From an uncultured Pirellula sp. (lineage in GTDB: Bacteria; Planctomycetota; Planctomycetia; Pirellulales; Pirellulaceae): a stretch of 55,843 nt of DNA. The position numbers and the translations under genes were made by a program. Where the stretch lies: positions 1-55,843 of the forward strand of contig CAIOHR010000368.1 in NCBI GenBank assembly GCA_903858115.1. The letters run 5' to 3'. The notes beneath the pieces are model-generated. The model saw nothing but the letters and a program-made list of their open reading frames with translations, searched no databases and was not told the origin of the DNA. Below, piece by piece: positions 35,088 to 44,362 of this stretch. The stretch's first letter is position 1. The number at the start of each line of letters is the position of its first letter.

Positions 35088-36536
35088 ATGTGTGTATCCA
35101 AGACTCGTATCCGATTGCTGGTCGCGGCCGCAGTCCTGTCTTCCCAAACTAGTTTTTCCTTGCAGCAAGTGACCTTTGCTCAGGAGATTCTGGGCTGTGA
35201 CAATTCGTTCCAGTCTCCGAATGCCAATGGCGCTCCGGTTGTCACGAACTGCGATTCCAATAGTGGGAGTTGCGATGCTTTTTCGAATTCCGCTTGTTCT
35301 AATTCACTATGGACACGCGATACATTGACCGGGGATTGGGGCGGCAGACGAACTGCTCTCAAGGAATCGGGGGTTACTTTTGCAGGACGATCCACCCATT
35401 TCGCCTTCGGTGTAGATGGAGGAATAAACACCCCACCGCCGACGCCACTCCTGGGTCTCGGCGATACGTTCAAATACACCGGACGTGGGGAGTATGATCT
35501 GCTGTTTGATCTCGAAAAATTCGGTGGGTTGCCCAAGGGCACATTGCTTGCTCGAGCCGAACACTGGTATGGAGAGTATGGCAACGTATCGCTTAGAACA
35601 GGAGCTTTTCCACCTGCAGTCTTCGCAGCTGCCACTCCTGTGACACCTAACGATCCCGGCGATCTTTTCCTCAGCAACTTTGTCTTTACCCAGCCTCTCT
35701 CGAAGGAATTTGTTCTGTACGCGGGCAAAATAGATGTGTTGGGCGGTCTCGACCAGGACGACTTTGCAGGCGGAGACGGTACGACTCAGTTCATGAATCA
35801 AGCATTCGTAGCAAACCCCGCCTTTCTTTTGGGTTTGCCATACAGTTCTTTCACTGCAGGAATGGTGCTGCCGCGCGAGTGGGGCAGAATGACCGCTTTC
35901 GTGTTAGATCCGCAAGATCGCACGAGGGACTTCTTTAATGTAGATGACCTATTCTCGCAGGGAGTCATCGTCGGAACAGAGCTCAAAGTAAACACCAACT
36001 TCTTTGACAAGAAAGGTGAAACGCATGTGGGAGGCCTTTGGAAACACACGGATTTGACCGATCTTCGATTCAATGAGCCACCGCCGGGCGTCTATCCACA
36101 ACCTGTGGTTCCAGGCTTTCAAACGATTGCCGATTCGTACACGATCTACGCAGGTGGGGACCAGTATCTCGTTCAATACGCGGATGACTCGTCCCGTGGG
36201 TGGGGGCTGTTTGGTCGTGCCTCGATCAGCGATGGGAATCCAACGCCTGTCCGTTACTTTTTGAGTGCTGGTCTTGGTGGCTACAGCCCTGTCGGACGAA
36301 AACGCGGAGATAAGTTTGGACTGGGTTGGTACTACGTTGGGGCAAGCGACGAGTTTGGGCCAATTCCTCGAGCCTTGTTTGGTCCGCGAGATGGAACCGG
36401 CGTCGAGTCTTTTTATAGCTTTCAAATGACTCCTTGGTGCGCTATCAGCCCAGACATTCAATACATCAAGCCTGAAGTGAGCGCTCTCGCCGACGAAGCA
36501 GTCGTTTATGGTCTTAGGATAAACGCGACATTCTAA
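35088..36536 (+). CDS. OprB-type carbohydrate porin
   Basis: 482 residues with a signal peptide (about 1-31). The start of the mature barrel, TLTGDWGGRRTALKESGV, is the OprB family signature; GRGEYDLLFDLEKFGG, LYAGKIDVLGG and WGLFGRASISDGNPTPVRYF are further family blocks, and the protein ends with NATF, a terminal phenylalanine for Bam-dependent insertion. OprB porins form 16-strand channels selective for monosaccharides. Four cysteines in the first 70 mature residues (CDNSF, CDSNSGSCDAFSNSACSN) are unusual for a porin. Next to an OprP-type porin, which suits nutrient uptake from degraded polysaccharide. Confidence 0.92.
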   Translation: MCVSKTRIRLLVAAAVLSSQTSFSLQQVTFAQEILGCDNSFQSPNANGAPVVTNCDSNSGSCDAFSNSACSNSLWTRDTLTGDWGGRRTALKESGVTFAGRSTHFAFGVDGGINTPPPTPLLGLGDTFKYTGRGEYDLLFDLEKFGGLPKGTLLARAEHWYGEYGNVSLRTGAFPPAVFAAATPVTPNDPGDLFLSNFVFTQPLSKEFVLYAGKIDVLGGLDQDDFAGGDGTTQFMNQAFVANPAFLLGLPYSSFTAGMVLPREWGRMTAFVLDPQDRTRDFFNVDDLFSQGVIVGTELKVNTNFFDKKGETHVGGLWKHTDLTDLRFNEPPPGVYPQPVVPGFQTIADSYTIYAGGDQYLVQYADDSSRGWGLFGRASISDGNPTPVRYFLSAGLGGYSPVGRKRGDKFGLGWYYVGASDEFGPIPRALFGPRDGTGVESFYSFQMTPWCAISPDIQYIKPEVSALADEAVVYGLRINATF

Positions 36537-36753
36537 CTCAATGACTCAAAGCCAGGAGTGGGAAACGGCGCATGAAGCAGGGGCCCCCCGATCTTCTTAC
36601 CGAGATCGGACCTCATCTCGATTGATCCGAAAAAAATTTATTGCGATTATGGAGTGCTTCAGACCTGAACTCGAGCATGAAACTCCGGGGCGAAGTATGA
36701 TATTGCCCGTTCGGTCAGGAATAAGCCTAACAGCAAAATAGAAAGAAAGTAGC

Positions 36754-37518
36754 ATGACAGTTTCGGTACAACAGGCGCGAAAGGTTTGTAATTCGATGGA
36801 GTTGTCGCTGGTCGTCGACAGTACCTCCAAGGAAATCAAAAACTTCGATGTTAAGCAATTAAAATCGAAAGTTGCACGCGCGAGAGCTCTGCGAGATAAA
36901 TGGCGTGGCCAATCCGAGAAGCTCGTTCGCGTTTCTAAGACAAAATCACAGGCGAAATTAGATTCTGATAATGCAAGGACCGAATTGAAAGCTCAGTTGT
37001 TTTCCGAAACACTCGATCGATTTTCCAAACGACTCGAATTGCTCGAAGCCAAGGAATCGACCCAGGCTATCGCTACTGCCAAAAAAACAACGCCGACAGC
37101 CAAAGCGCAGCATCGGGCTCGACGGGCCGATGTTCGAACAGTTCTGGCAGATGCGAAGGATCAAATAAACGTTGCGGCTTCGGAGAAAAAGGTGCCAGTC
37201 ACCAAGTCTGCAAGCAAAACCGACGAGCCGCAGGCAGTAACGACAACGAAGGTCACCTCGAAGAAGGTCGCTCGTTCTACTTCCAAGCCAACCGAAGCGA
37301 CCAAGGCTATTTCGAAACCAGTTTCGATCGCAGCAACCACCCCGAAGCTGCCAGCCAAAAAGAAAAAGTCCCCTAGTTCCGTCGCGACCGAGAGCAGCGT
37401 TCGCATTCAAGCGGCTGCAAAGTCTTCGGCAATGGTCAGGGGTGGGGTCAAACCTATACACGCACACACGAGTGCGACCGGGAAACGCAATCAAGCTCGT
37501 CGAGATTCGAAGAAGTAA
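36754..37518 (+). CDS. Basic Lys/Ala/Thr-rich protein with helical N-terminal domain
   Basis: 254 residues, no signal peptide. The first 100 residues are strongly helical and contain LKSKVARARALRDKWRGQS, a motif shared with a family of small actinobacterial and planctomycetal hypotheticals. The rest (about 105-254) is low-complexity, rich in K, A, T, S and P (AKKTTPTAKAQHRARR, PAKKKKSPSS), resembling the tail of histone H1-like proteins. This suggests nucleic-acid or polyanion binding, an inference. A perfect 11-bp hairpin 29 nt after the stop probably ends transcription. It is a different type from its neighbours and could be a chromatin-associated protein. Confidence 0.8.
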   Translation: MTVSVQQARKVCNSMELSLVVDSTSKEIKNFDVKQLKSKVARARALRDKWRGQSEKLVRVSKTKSQAKLDSDNARTELKAQLFSETLDRFSKRLELLEAKESTQAIATAKKTTPTAKAQHRARRADVRTVLADAKDQINVAASEKKVPVTKSASKTDEPQAVTTTKVTSKKVARSTSKPTEATKAISKPVSIAATTPKLPAKKKKSPSSVATESSVRIQAAAKSSAMVRGGVKPIHAHTSATGKRNQARRDSKK

Positions 37519-37547
37519 GCAAAGGACTTGCTATCCAGTCGATGCAG

Positions 37548-37578
37548 AGCGAAAACAGTTTTGAGGGCTGTTTTCGCT
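37548..37578 (+). terminator. Hairpin after the basic Lys/Ala-rich gene
   Basis: AGCGAAAACAG (37548-37558) pairs perfectly with CTGTTTTCGCT (37568-37578) around a 9-nt loop, 29 nt past the stop. The 3' arm includes TTTT but no T-tract follows. It separates this gene from Uma2. Confidence 0.5.
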
Positions 37579-37628
37579 AATGCCGGCGTTTCTTTGGGCG
37601 TTGGAGTTATCGAGGGACAGGAAGAATC

Positions 37629-38174
37629 ATGAGTACCATCGTTCCTAACGGGATGAAGTGGACCTACGAAGACTATGCGAAATTACCTGAGGATGGGCTT
37701 CGTCACGAAATCATCCATGGGGAACATTTCGTGAATCCTTCTCCCAGCACTCAGCATCAGCACGTTTCCAAACGCTTGCAATATCAGCTTTACACAAAAA
37801 TAGAACTGGCGGGCCTTGGCTTGCTGTACGACGCTCCCATTGACGTTCAGCTTTCCGAGTTTGATATCGTCCAACCCGATATCGTTATTATCCTCACCGA
37901 GAACGTCCACAAGATCACTCCGACCAAGATCAAAGTGGCACCCCATTTGGTCGTCGAGATCCTTTCACCCTCAACTGCGGGAAATGACCGGACTATCAAG
38001 AAAGATCTCTACGAACGATCGGGTGTGAGCGAATACTGGATCGTTGACCCCTATGAGCAACAAGTCGAACAATGGATACTCCGCGACGGAAAGTATGTGC
38101 TTGAAGCGCAGGCCAAGGTGATTCGTCTGTCCTTCGTAAGCGATGTCGAAGTTGATTTTGATTCCGTCTGGTAA
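37629..38174 (+). CDS. Uma2-family (DUF820) restriction endonuclease-like protein
   Basis: 181 residues, a paralogue of the protein at 18033-18587. Shared blocks: EDGLRHEIIHGEH, LYDAPIDVQLSEFDIVQPDIVIIL (acidic catalytic residues), LVVEILSPSTAGNDR and SEYWIVDPYEQQVEQW. AGGAAG lies shortly before the ATG. The role of the family is unknown. It stands alone; downstream (38175-38430) there is a CTCTGTG microrepeat and no gene. Confidence 0.9.
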   Translation: MSTIVPNGMKWTYEDYAKLPEDGLRHEIIHGEHFVNPSPSTQHQHVSKRLQYQLYTKIELAGLGLLYDAPIDVQLSEFDIVQPDIVIILTENVHKITPTKIKVAPHLVVEILSPSTAGNDRTIKKDLYERSGVSEYWIVDPYEQQVEQWILRDGKYVLEAQAKVIRLSFVSDVEVDFDSVW

Positions 38175-38214
38175 AAAAATGGTTAATCGCGATAACGAGG
38201 TATGACTTCTTTTC

Positions 38215-38247
38215 CTCTGTGATCTCTGTGATCTCTGTGTCTCTGTG
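38215..38247. repeat. CTCTGTG(AT) microrepeat
   Basis: CTCTGTGAT at 38215-38223 and 38224-38232, then CTCTGTG at 38233-38239 and 38241-38247. It lies between Uma2 and the small membrane protein gene. The 9-nt periodicity and lack of spacers rule out CRISPR. Confidence 0.7.
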
Positions 38248-38430
38248 TTTTATAAAAGATTCTTCGCCGGGGTCGAGCTTGGGTCATGTTCTTGTCGACA
38301 CTCAGTCATTGCCAACTTACTTTTCCGATGTTTCGGAAAACTTGAGAAACAAGCACAGCGCGTCAATAACCACCGCCACGCCCATTCCATCTTGTAGCAC
38401 CGCCAGAGGATCGACTGGCTAAAAGGAGTT

Positions 38431-38871
38431 TTAGGAAGATGAAGGTTTTTCGTTTTTGGCTGTGGTGAATCCACAGGTCAGGAAATAGCCAATGGTGTAG
38501 ATGACTACGGTAGAATCGAGAGCAAAGGGAACCCAAAAGCCGTTTACAAAAGGTTGCTGCGCGTTCGACAGAACGAGCCAAACCATGAAGGCTTTTTCAA
38601 ACGCGCTGTAAAGCAAAATAGGAACTCGCCATTCAGGAACGATGGCTGCAAGCATCATGCAGATGCCCATGATGCCCACCATGATCCCCCAGTGCCGGAC
38701 TATGATCGTGTAGTCCCGCAGGTAAGGCAACTTCGCTACGTTGGGCATAGCCCAAGATGGTAAAAATGCATAAAGTCCAACCAGAGCAGTTCCGGCACCG
38801 GTCAATTGAAAAAATGGACGAACTGTGCGACTGAAGAATTGATAAAGCGCTCGAGATTCTTTTGATTCCAT
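38431..38871 (-). CDS. Small four-helix membrane protein
   Basis: 146 residues from the ATG at 38871. Four hydrophobic segments are visible (about 18-40 LTGAGTALVGLYAFLP, 56-78 IIVRHWGIMVGIMGICMMLA, 84-103 and 112-135 FALDSTVVIYTIGYFL). An upstream ATG at 38955 would add 28 polar residues without a start signal. No family is recognised; size and topology resemble DoxX- or DUF4345-like small membrane proteins but I see no diagnostic motif. It lies downstream of the arylsulfatase gene at 38992-40713 on the same strand and may be co-transcribed. Confidence 0.7.
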   Translation of the reverse strand: MESKESRALYQFFSRTVRPFFQLTGAGTALVGLYAFLPSWAMPNVAKLPYLRDYTIIVRHWGIMVGIMGICMMLAAIVPEWRVPILLYSAFEKAFMVWLVLSNAQQPFVNGFWVPFALDSTVVIYTIGYFLTCGFTTAKNEKPSSS

Positions 38872-38991
38872 GACTGGCCCTGTTCCGTGTTTTGCGTTGG
38901 TTTCTATTACCGATGTTGAATGCAAAACGGCCAGCCCGTAAGGGGCTGGCCGCAATAAAGGCGATCCATTACAAAAAACGGTTAAACAAAC

Positions 38992-40713
38992 CTAGCGGTT
39001 GCCGCCTCCCCCTTCTTGTAACTTCTTGAGAACACCGTCCAAGTTAAAGCTGCCCGGTTTTTGCCTAGGCGGAAACTCGGTGAACGTTGACAAATGCTGA
39101 CTAACGAATGCAATCGCTGGAAGCAAGACGAACGCATGGTCGACTCGCCATCGATCGTAATCACCCGCCTCGTGATCGGCTCGTTCAAACGGATCCGTAC
39201 GCAAGCAAAACAACTTTGGAAAACGCAAAGTCACCAAAGGTTCTTGCCATACTTCCAGACCGTGACCACGCTGCTCCATAAACACGACTTTCCAACGATT
39301 GTAACGAAGGTTCGCCAAGCTTCCGTCATCGGTCCAATAGAAAAACTCTGATCGTGGTGATTCTTTGGTTTGGCCAGTCAGATAAGGAATCAAGTTGTAG
39401 CCATCGAGATGGACTTTGAAGTCTCGGCCGTTGGCTTTGTGCCCCTTCATCAGTTTTTCCTTGACGTCAGGCTCGCCAGCAGCAGCCAAAATCGTTTGCA
39501 TCATGTCCTCGTGCGAGCAAATACCGTTCATGATCGAACCGGGTTTGATCTTACCTGGCCAGCGAATCATGCAGGGTACTCGATATCCACCTTCCCAGTT
39601 CGAATTCTTCTCGTTTCGGAATGGGGTGCTGCCACCATCAGGCCAAGAGAAACATTCGGCACCGTTGTCGGTGGAATACATCACCATGGTGTTGTCCGCA
39701 ATGCCCAACTTGTCGAGCTTATCCAGAACTTGACCGACATGCCCATCATGTTCAACCATTCCGTCAGGATAGATCCCCAAACCCGTCTTGTTCTCGGACT
39801 CTTTCTTCAAGTGAGTCCAAATGTGCATACGAGTTGAGTTCCACCACAAGAAGAATGGCTTGTCGGCTTTCACAGCTCGATCCATGAAGTCGATGGCACC
39901 TTTGGTAATCTCCTCATCGATCGTTTTCATGCGTTCGATGGTCAGTGGTCCCGTATCGGTGATTTTGCCACCAGCAAACGATTTGATGACTCCTCGTGGA
40001 CCAAAAAGCTTTTTCAACTTAGGGTCTTTGAAGTAATCGGGATGCTCAGGCTCTTGTTCCGCGTTCAGGTGATACAAGTTGCCATAAAATTCGTCGAAAC
40101 CGTGATTCGAAGGCAAATGTTCATCCAGGTCTCCCAGGTGGTTCTTGCCATACTGAGCCGTCATGTACCCATAATTTTTCAGTAGCTCAGGAATCGTAGG
40201 GTCTTTGTCCGAAAGCCCCTCTTTCGCACCTGGCAAACCTACCTTGAGCAAGCCCGTTCGGAAGGGGCTTTGGCCCGTGATGAACGCAGCACGTCCCGCC
40301 GTGCACGATTGCTGTCCATACCAGTCCGTGAACAACGCACCTTCTTTTGCGACTCGATCAATATTAGGCGTACTGTACCCCATCATTCCGCGATTGTAGG
40401 CACTGGTATTATTCCACCCAACATCGTCACCCCAGATGATAAGAAAATTCGGCTTCTTGCCTGTCTGTGCTGCTGCGGTCGAAACAAGACGATTGTGTTT
40501 CGCCAACGCGATCTTGTCGGCATCGGAAAGCTGCTTCCGACTGTTGGTTTCATCAGATGACTGAGTCGCGCTGCCTGCTTTCACCTCAGGCGGTTCTGCA
40601 GCACCAACGGAATCCACTAGAATGCCCAATGAACAGGTCGCTGCGACAACCCCCGAAGCGACACTCAACGCCGAAGCTCGCTGGATTTTTGAAAATAGAC
40701 CCGACCATTTCAT
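38992..40713 (-). CDS. Arylsulfatase, secreted (CTAGR type)
   Basis: 573 residues with a signal peptide (about 1-38, ending near VGAAEPP). Metal site FLIIWGDDVGWNNTSAY, formylglycine motif CTAGR followed by AAFITGQSPFRTGL, GKNHLGDLDEHLP, STRMHIWTH, STDNGAECFSWPDGG and WEGGYRVPCMIRWPG complete the active site; C-x-A-x-R is an accepted maturation sequence. It cleaves sulfate esters outside the cytoplasm. AGGAG stands 6 nt upstream of the ATG. It is about half identical by eye to the next gene (40975-42735), so the pair arose by duplication. A REP-like hairpin pair lies between them. Confidence 0.95.
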   Translation of the reverse strand: MKWSGLFSKIQRASALSVASGVVAATCSLGILVDSVGAAEPPEVKAGSATQSSDETNSRKQLSDADKIALAKHNRLVSTAAAQTGKKPNFLIIWGDDVGWNNTSAYNRGMMGYSTPNIDRVAKEGALFTDWYGQQSCTAGRAAFITGQSPFRTGLLKVGLPGAKEGLSDKDPTIPELLKNYGYMTAQYGKNHLGDLDEHLPSNHGFDEFYGNLYHLNAEQEPEHPDYFKDPKLKKLFGPRGVIKSFAGGKITDTGPLTIERMKTIDEEITKGAIDFMDRAVKADKPFFLWWNSTRMHIWTHLKKESENKTGLGIYPDGMVEHDGHVGQVLDKLDKLGIADNTMVMYSTDNGAECFSWPDGGSTPFRNEKNSNWEGGYRVPCMIRWPGKIKPGSIMNGICSHEDMMQTILAAAGEPDVKEKLMKGHKANGRDFKVHLDGYNLIPYLTGQTKESPRSEFFYWTDDGSLANLRYNRWKVVFMEQRGHGLEVWQEPLVTLRFPKLFCLRTDPFERADHEAGDYDRWRVDHAFVLLPAIAFVSQHLSTFTEFPPRQKPGSFNLDGVLKKLQEGGGGNR

Positions 40714-40740
40714 AGAAGTTCTCCTTGAAGACGGAAAAGA

Positions 40741-40850
40741 ACACTAGGCCTTGTTTCCAAACACGTGGTCGCGTCTCTCCGAGACGCGAAATGCCAGCGT
40801 CTCGGAGAGACGCTGCTACGTGAATACCGGTTTGAAAACAAAGCCTAGTC
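40741..40850. repeat. REP-like double hairpin between two sulfatase genes
   Basis: A 17-nt arm at 40771-40787 (GCGTCTC-TCC-GAGACGC) is the exact reverse complement of 40797-40813; each arm is itself a 7-bp hairpin with a 3-nt centre. Flanking sequence is also partly inverted: CTAGGCC TTGTTTCC at 40744-40758 versus GTTTGAAAACAAAGCCTAG at 40830-40848. Total about 110 nt. The structure is BIME-like and sits in the 261-nt gap, so it may also stabilise or separate the two mRNAs. Confidence 0.8.
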
Positions 40851-40974
40851 GAAAAAACGAGATGTTGTTAGAAGAGGTGATTAGCATAGTCCAAATTGGA
40901 ACGATTCCAAAATCGTGTCTACAATTCAATATCCATCTGTTATACAAGTTGAGACCGAGCTCCCAACCCATCGA

Positions 40975-42735
40975 TCAATTTCCAGGGGTACCAATCGTTT
41001 CGAGTTCATTTAAACGTTTAAGAGCCGCTGCTGCCTTGAGCGTCTGGTAGTTAATCCCTGCCGCATTCAAGCTGCTGCCTTCTTGGAACGGAAACTGAGG
41101 AATCGTCATGAGAAAATTCTTGATCTTTGCTTGCACGGGCACGAACAACCAAATGTTGTCCCCGTACCATCGCATGTACATGCTGGACTCGAGGGCCATT
41201 TTCTCGTACGGATCAGCTTTGAGGTGAGTGATCAAAGGCCAGCCCGTGATCTTTCGTGTGCCCGTAGCGATGTTTCCATCTACCACTGCGAAGTTGACCT
41301 TCCAGTCTTTCCAGCGTACGGCGTTCAATTCCCCGCCTTGGCCGAAGTAGAGTATTTCCTCCCGCGGTCCCGACTTCACTTCACCTTTAAAGTACGGTAC
41401 GAAATTGTATCCGTCTGGATGAGCCTTAAAGGACTTGCCCTGGGCCTTATAACCCTGTTTGAGTTTGTCCACAATGTTCGGTTCACCAGCGGCGGCAAGC
41501 AGCGTAGGCATCCAGTCTTCTTGGGAGAAGATCTCATTGATGAACGTACCCGGTTTGATCACACCAGGCCAACGTACCAACATTGGCACTCGGAAGCCGC
41601 CTTCCCAAGTGGTCCCTTTTTCGCCATGGAACGGAGTGATGCCGCCATCGGGCCAGGTTGCAGTTTCGGCACCATTGTCCGTGCCGTAAACCAAAATCGT
41701 ATTCTCGGCCAATCCAAGATCGTCGAGTTTCTTGAGAACTCCCCCGACGAAGCCGTCATGCTCGACCATACCATCCGGATAAAGTCCAATGCCGGTTTTT
41801 CCCTGCGACTCTTTCTTGAGGTGTGTCCAGACGTGCATTCGGGTGCTGTTGTACCAGAGGAAGAATGGCTTGCTGGCCTTTGCATTGCGATCGATGAAAT
41901 CCATCGCTTTGGCATGGACTTCCTCATCAATGGTTTCCATGCGTTTGGAAGTGAGTGCACCAGTGTCGACGATGGTTTGTCCCCCCTTACCATCAGACTT
42001 GCAGTGGAGAACACCTCGAGGACCGTATTTCTTTTTGAACTCTGGGTCTTTGGGGTAGTAATAGGTCTCTGGTTCTTCTTCGGCGTTCAGGTGATAAAGG
42101 TTGCCGAAGAACTCGTCAAAGCCGTGCAACGTTGGTAGGTGCTTATCTTGATCGCCCAAGTGATTCTTTCCGAACTGTCCTGTGGCGTAACCTTGCTCCT
42201 TGAGCAAGTCGCCAATGGTCGGCGTCCAATCAGGAATACCGTGCGGGCTGCCTGGCATACCGATGGTGAGCAAGCCCGTTCGAAAGGGATGCTGACCGAG
42301 GATGAACGATGCGCGACCTGCAGTACAACTTTGCTGCGCGTAGGCATCCGTGAACAATGCACCTTCTCGAGCGATTCGATCAATGTTGGGCGTCTTGTAG
42401 CCCATGATTCCGTGATTGTAGGCACTGATATTATGGACACCGATATCATCGCCCCAGAGAACAACGATGTTCGGCTTCTTGCCAGCCTGCGCTGCAGATG
42501 TCGAAACGAGTCGATTGTGTTTCGCTATTACGTCCTTGTCGGAAGAGGAGAGTGTGATCGAATTCGCTTTCTCAACTGCGGTCTGCGTTGTACGACTGAA
42601 CTTGTTAGTAGGTGGTTCGTCCGCCTTCGCCGAATTCGTGGTCACTAGAAATGGACTCGCTGCTGCGACAATCCCAAAGACAGCACTTTTTAATGATGCT
42701 CGATGAAAAAATGATAATGAATCCGAATACTTCAT
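40975..42735 (-). CDS. Arylsulfatase, secreted (CTAGR type)
   Basis: 586 residues from the ATG at 42735, giving a signal peptide ending near SAKADEPP; a possible start at 42813 adds 26 residues in front of it. Active-site words: NIVVLWGDDIGVHNISAY, CTAGRASFILGQHPFRTGL, GKNHLGDQDKHLPTLHGFDEF, STRMHVWTHLKKESQGKTG, YGTDNGAETATWPDGG and WEGGFRVPMLVRWPG. GGGG is placed before the start. It is a tandem paralogue of the sulfatase at 38992-40713, probably with related substrate. Both need a formylglycine-generating enzyme, which is not in this window. Confidence 0.95.
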   Translation of the reverse strand: MKYSDSLSFFHRASLKSAVFGIVAAASPFLVTTNSAKADEPPTNKFSRTTQTAVEKANSITLSSSDKDVIAKHNRLVSTSAAQAGKKPNIVVLWGDDIGVHNISAYNHGIMGYKTPNIDRIAREGALFTDAYAQQSCTAGRASFILGQHPFRTGLLTIGMPGSPHGIPDWTPTIGDLLKEQGYATGQFGKNHLGDQDKHLPTLHGFDEFFGNLYHLNAEEEPETYYYPKDPEFKKKYGPRGVLHCKSDGKGGQTIVDTGALTSKRMETIDEEVHAKAMDFIDRNAKASKPFFLWYNSTRMHVWTHLKKESQGKTGIGLYPDGMVEHDGFVGGVLKKLDDLGLAENTILVYGTDNGAETATWPDGGITPFHGEKGTTWEGGFRVPMLVRWPGVIKPGTFINEIFSQEDWMPTLLAAAGEPNIVDKLKQGYKAQGKSFKAHPDGYNFVPYFKGEVKSGPREEILYFGQGGELNAVRWKDWKVNFAVVDGNIATGTRKITGWPLITHLKADPYEKMALESSMYMRWYGDNIWLFVPVQAKIKNFLMTIPQFPFQEGSSLNAAGINYQTLKAAAALKRLNELETIGTPGN

Positions 42736-43069
42736 GAAGTTACCCCAGAGAAACGTAAGGACAATCAGCCGACCAGATAATGCTACCTGATTAGGGAGAC
42801 TATAGCACAACAAGTCTCACGTCGTATCTCAACGTTCTGAGATTTTGACCCGGCGCCCTATGATTTCTTCGGAGCTAAAGATGAGCGATTGCGATTGCGT
42901 CAGCAAATTTGCTGATAGAAAAATAAAATCTGCTGTCGCGCAAGAAGAATGTAAAGCACTAAGATTTGAGTCAACGATTAAGACTGTTTCGTTTTGGCAC
43001 ACATTTGATACGCAGTCATCAAAATCCGTATAGACAGTAGCATCCATCCTCCATCGCGATTCGACGGAG
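42736..43069. other. Intergenic region, no supported gene
   Basis: 334 bases between the sulfatase start and the FadL-family stop, both on the minus strand. Two short open frames (minus 42829-43047 and plus 42845-43033) have no start signals or motifs. The sulfatase promoter and leader must lie here. Confidence 0.5.
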
Positions 43070-44362
43070 CTATTCTCGGTGGTTGTTGCACCATTGATTC
43101 GGAGTATTGAGTCGATCGCACGAACCTCGCCCGAATCGCCAGGTCATCCCACCACCGAGCCAGTAGCTTGCGATCGAGGTAGAAGTGAAACCTCCGAGTT
43201 GTTCCGAATCACGAAACATACCACCTGCCATCACATCCAAGTCGATTCCTGGTAGGAAATCTTGGATACCAACACCCCCCGAAATGCGATGCTGGGAGGT
43301 AACAGCTAATAACCCCTGCGTGTAACGCACGGCGCGTAGATCTGTTTGGATCACACCGCCGATGTTCGGACCTGGTGCCTGGTCCATTGGATTTTCAGCC
43401 CAGACATATCCCGATCGAAGACGATATTTACCGATGGAATATTGGCTACCCAGTTGAACGGCAAGTTGGTTATCGTAGATCGTGCCAAATGTGTCGGCGT
43501 TATCCCACAGCTTGTAGACGAGATCGACGCCCAAAAGCAGTTTGCCGTCCATCAAGGCGGTGTTTGCAATACCAAGGCCTAAATTCTCCGGCATGTCCAA
43601 TGCTACATCAAGCGGAATCTGAGCAAGTCCGGGATTGATGATGAAACCATTTTCAAAGTTGAAATTTTGTTTAGTTTGGTAATACCCACCGATGGTATTG
43701 CAGTCATTCAGTTTGTAGTTGGTGCCGATCGTACCTCGAACGGCATAGTCCATTACCATGTTGCTAACACCGACGAAGGGAGCATCGTAGATACCGATCC
43801 CTAACGCCACCGATGTTCCTATCGACCAACGATCCGTCATGTCGACACCGAGTGAAACAGGAAGATTAAACACAAACAATCCAGTTCCCGTTCCGCCGCT
43901 TTGGGGAACGTGTGTATAGTTTGTCAAAGCACCACTCGTGGTAACGAACCCGATGCCGAGCGTAGCGGGCAAACCAAGTTCGCTGAGTTCTTGGGAAATG
44001 CCAATGTTGGCGACGGCAGAACCTGGAGCCGAAGACTTTGCGGAAAAAGGTGTAACGATCGGTGGCCCCACCAATGGAATGTTACCACTTTGAGTCTGAT
44101 TGAAGGTCGCTTCGGCCCAGGCACCGCTAAAGGTGAACTGCGTTCCCTGGAACTGAGTCAACGATGCCGGGTTTCCGTTGATTCCAGAAAGGAAATCCTG
44201 CGGACGTGCGATACTCACCCCGCCCATTCCCCCGGATGCAGGCATGACAACATTATGAAGTTCCACACCCAATGTTTGGGCCTGAACCGAACTCGTCCCG
44301 AAGGCCAAGGCCCCCGCGAAACCCACACCGCGCAACCAGAACTTCATATTCTCACATTTCAT
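43070..44362 (-). CDS. FadL/OmpP1-family outer-membrane transport protein
   Basis: 430 residues. Signal peptide about 1-28 (ending near VQAQ), possibly starting at the second ATG (44347). Early mature sequence ASGGMGGVSIARPQDFLSGINGNPASLTQF matches the FadL N-terminal hatch region (the A-x-x-G-x-x-x-A and NPA signature). Beta-strand pattern with conserved FTFSGAWAEATF, LGIGFVTTSG, YRLRSGYVWAENP and WRFGRG continues to the end. FadL proteins take up hydrophobic compounds (fatty acids, hydrocarbons) across the outer membrane. It is isolated from the sulfatases by 334 nt. It does not end in phenylalanine; the last seven residues (WCNNHRE) are polar. Confidence 0.88.
   Translation of the reverse strand: MKCENMKFWLRGVGFAGALAFGTSSVQAQTLGVELHNVVMPASGGMGGVSIARPQDFLSGINGNPASLTQFQGTQFTFSGAWAEATFNQTQSGNIPLVGPPIVTPFSAKSSAPGSAVANIGISQELSELGLPATLGIGFVTTSGALTNYTHVPQSGGTGTGLFVFNLPVSLGVDMTDRWSIGTSVALGIGIYDAPFVGVSNMVMDYAVRGTIGTNYKLNDCNTIGGYYQTKQNFNFENGFIINPGLAQIPLDVALDMPENLGLGIANTALMDGKLLLGVDLVYKLWDNADTFGTIYDNQLAVQLGSQYSIGKYRLRSGYVWAENPMDQAPGPNIGGVIQTDLRAVRYTQGLLAVTSQHRISGGVGIQDFLPGIDLDVMAGGMFRDSEQLGGFTSTSIASYWLGGGMTWRFGRGSCDRLNTPNQWCNNHRE

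Noticed and set aside
42829..43047. Small minus-strand open frame between the sulfatase and FadL genes
   Set aside because: No ribosome-binding site or recognisable motif, and an equally long frame exists on the other strand.
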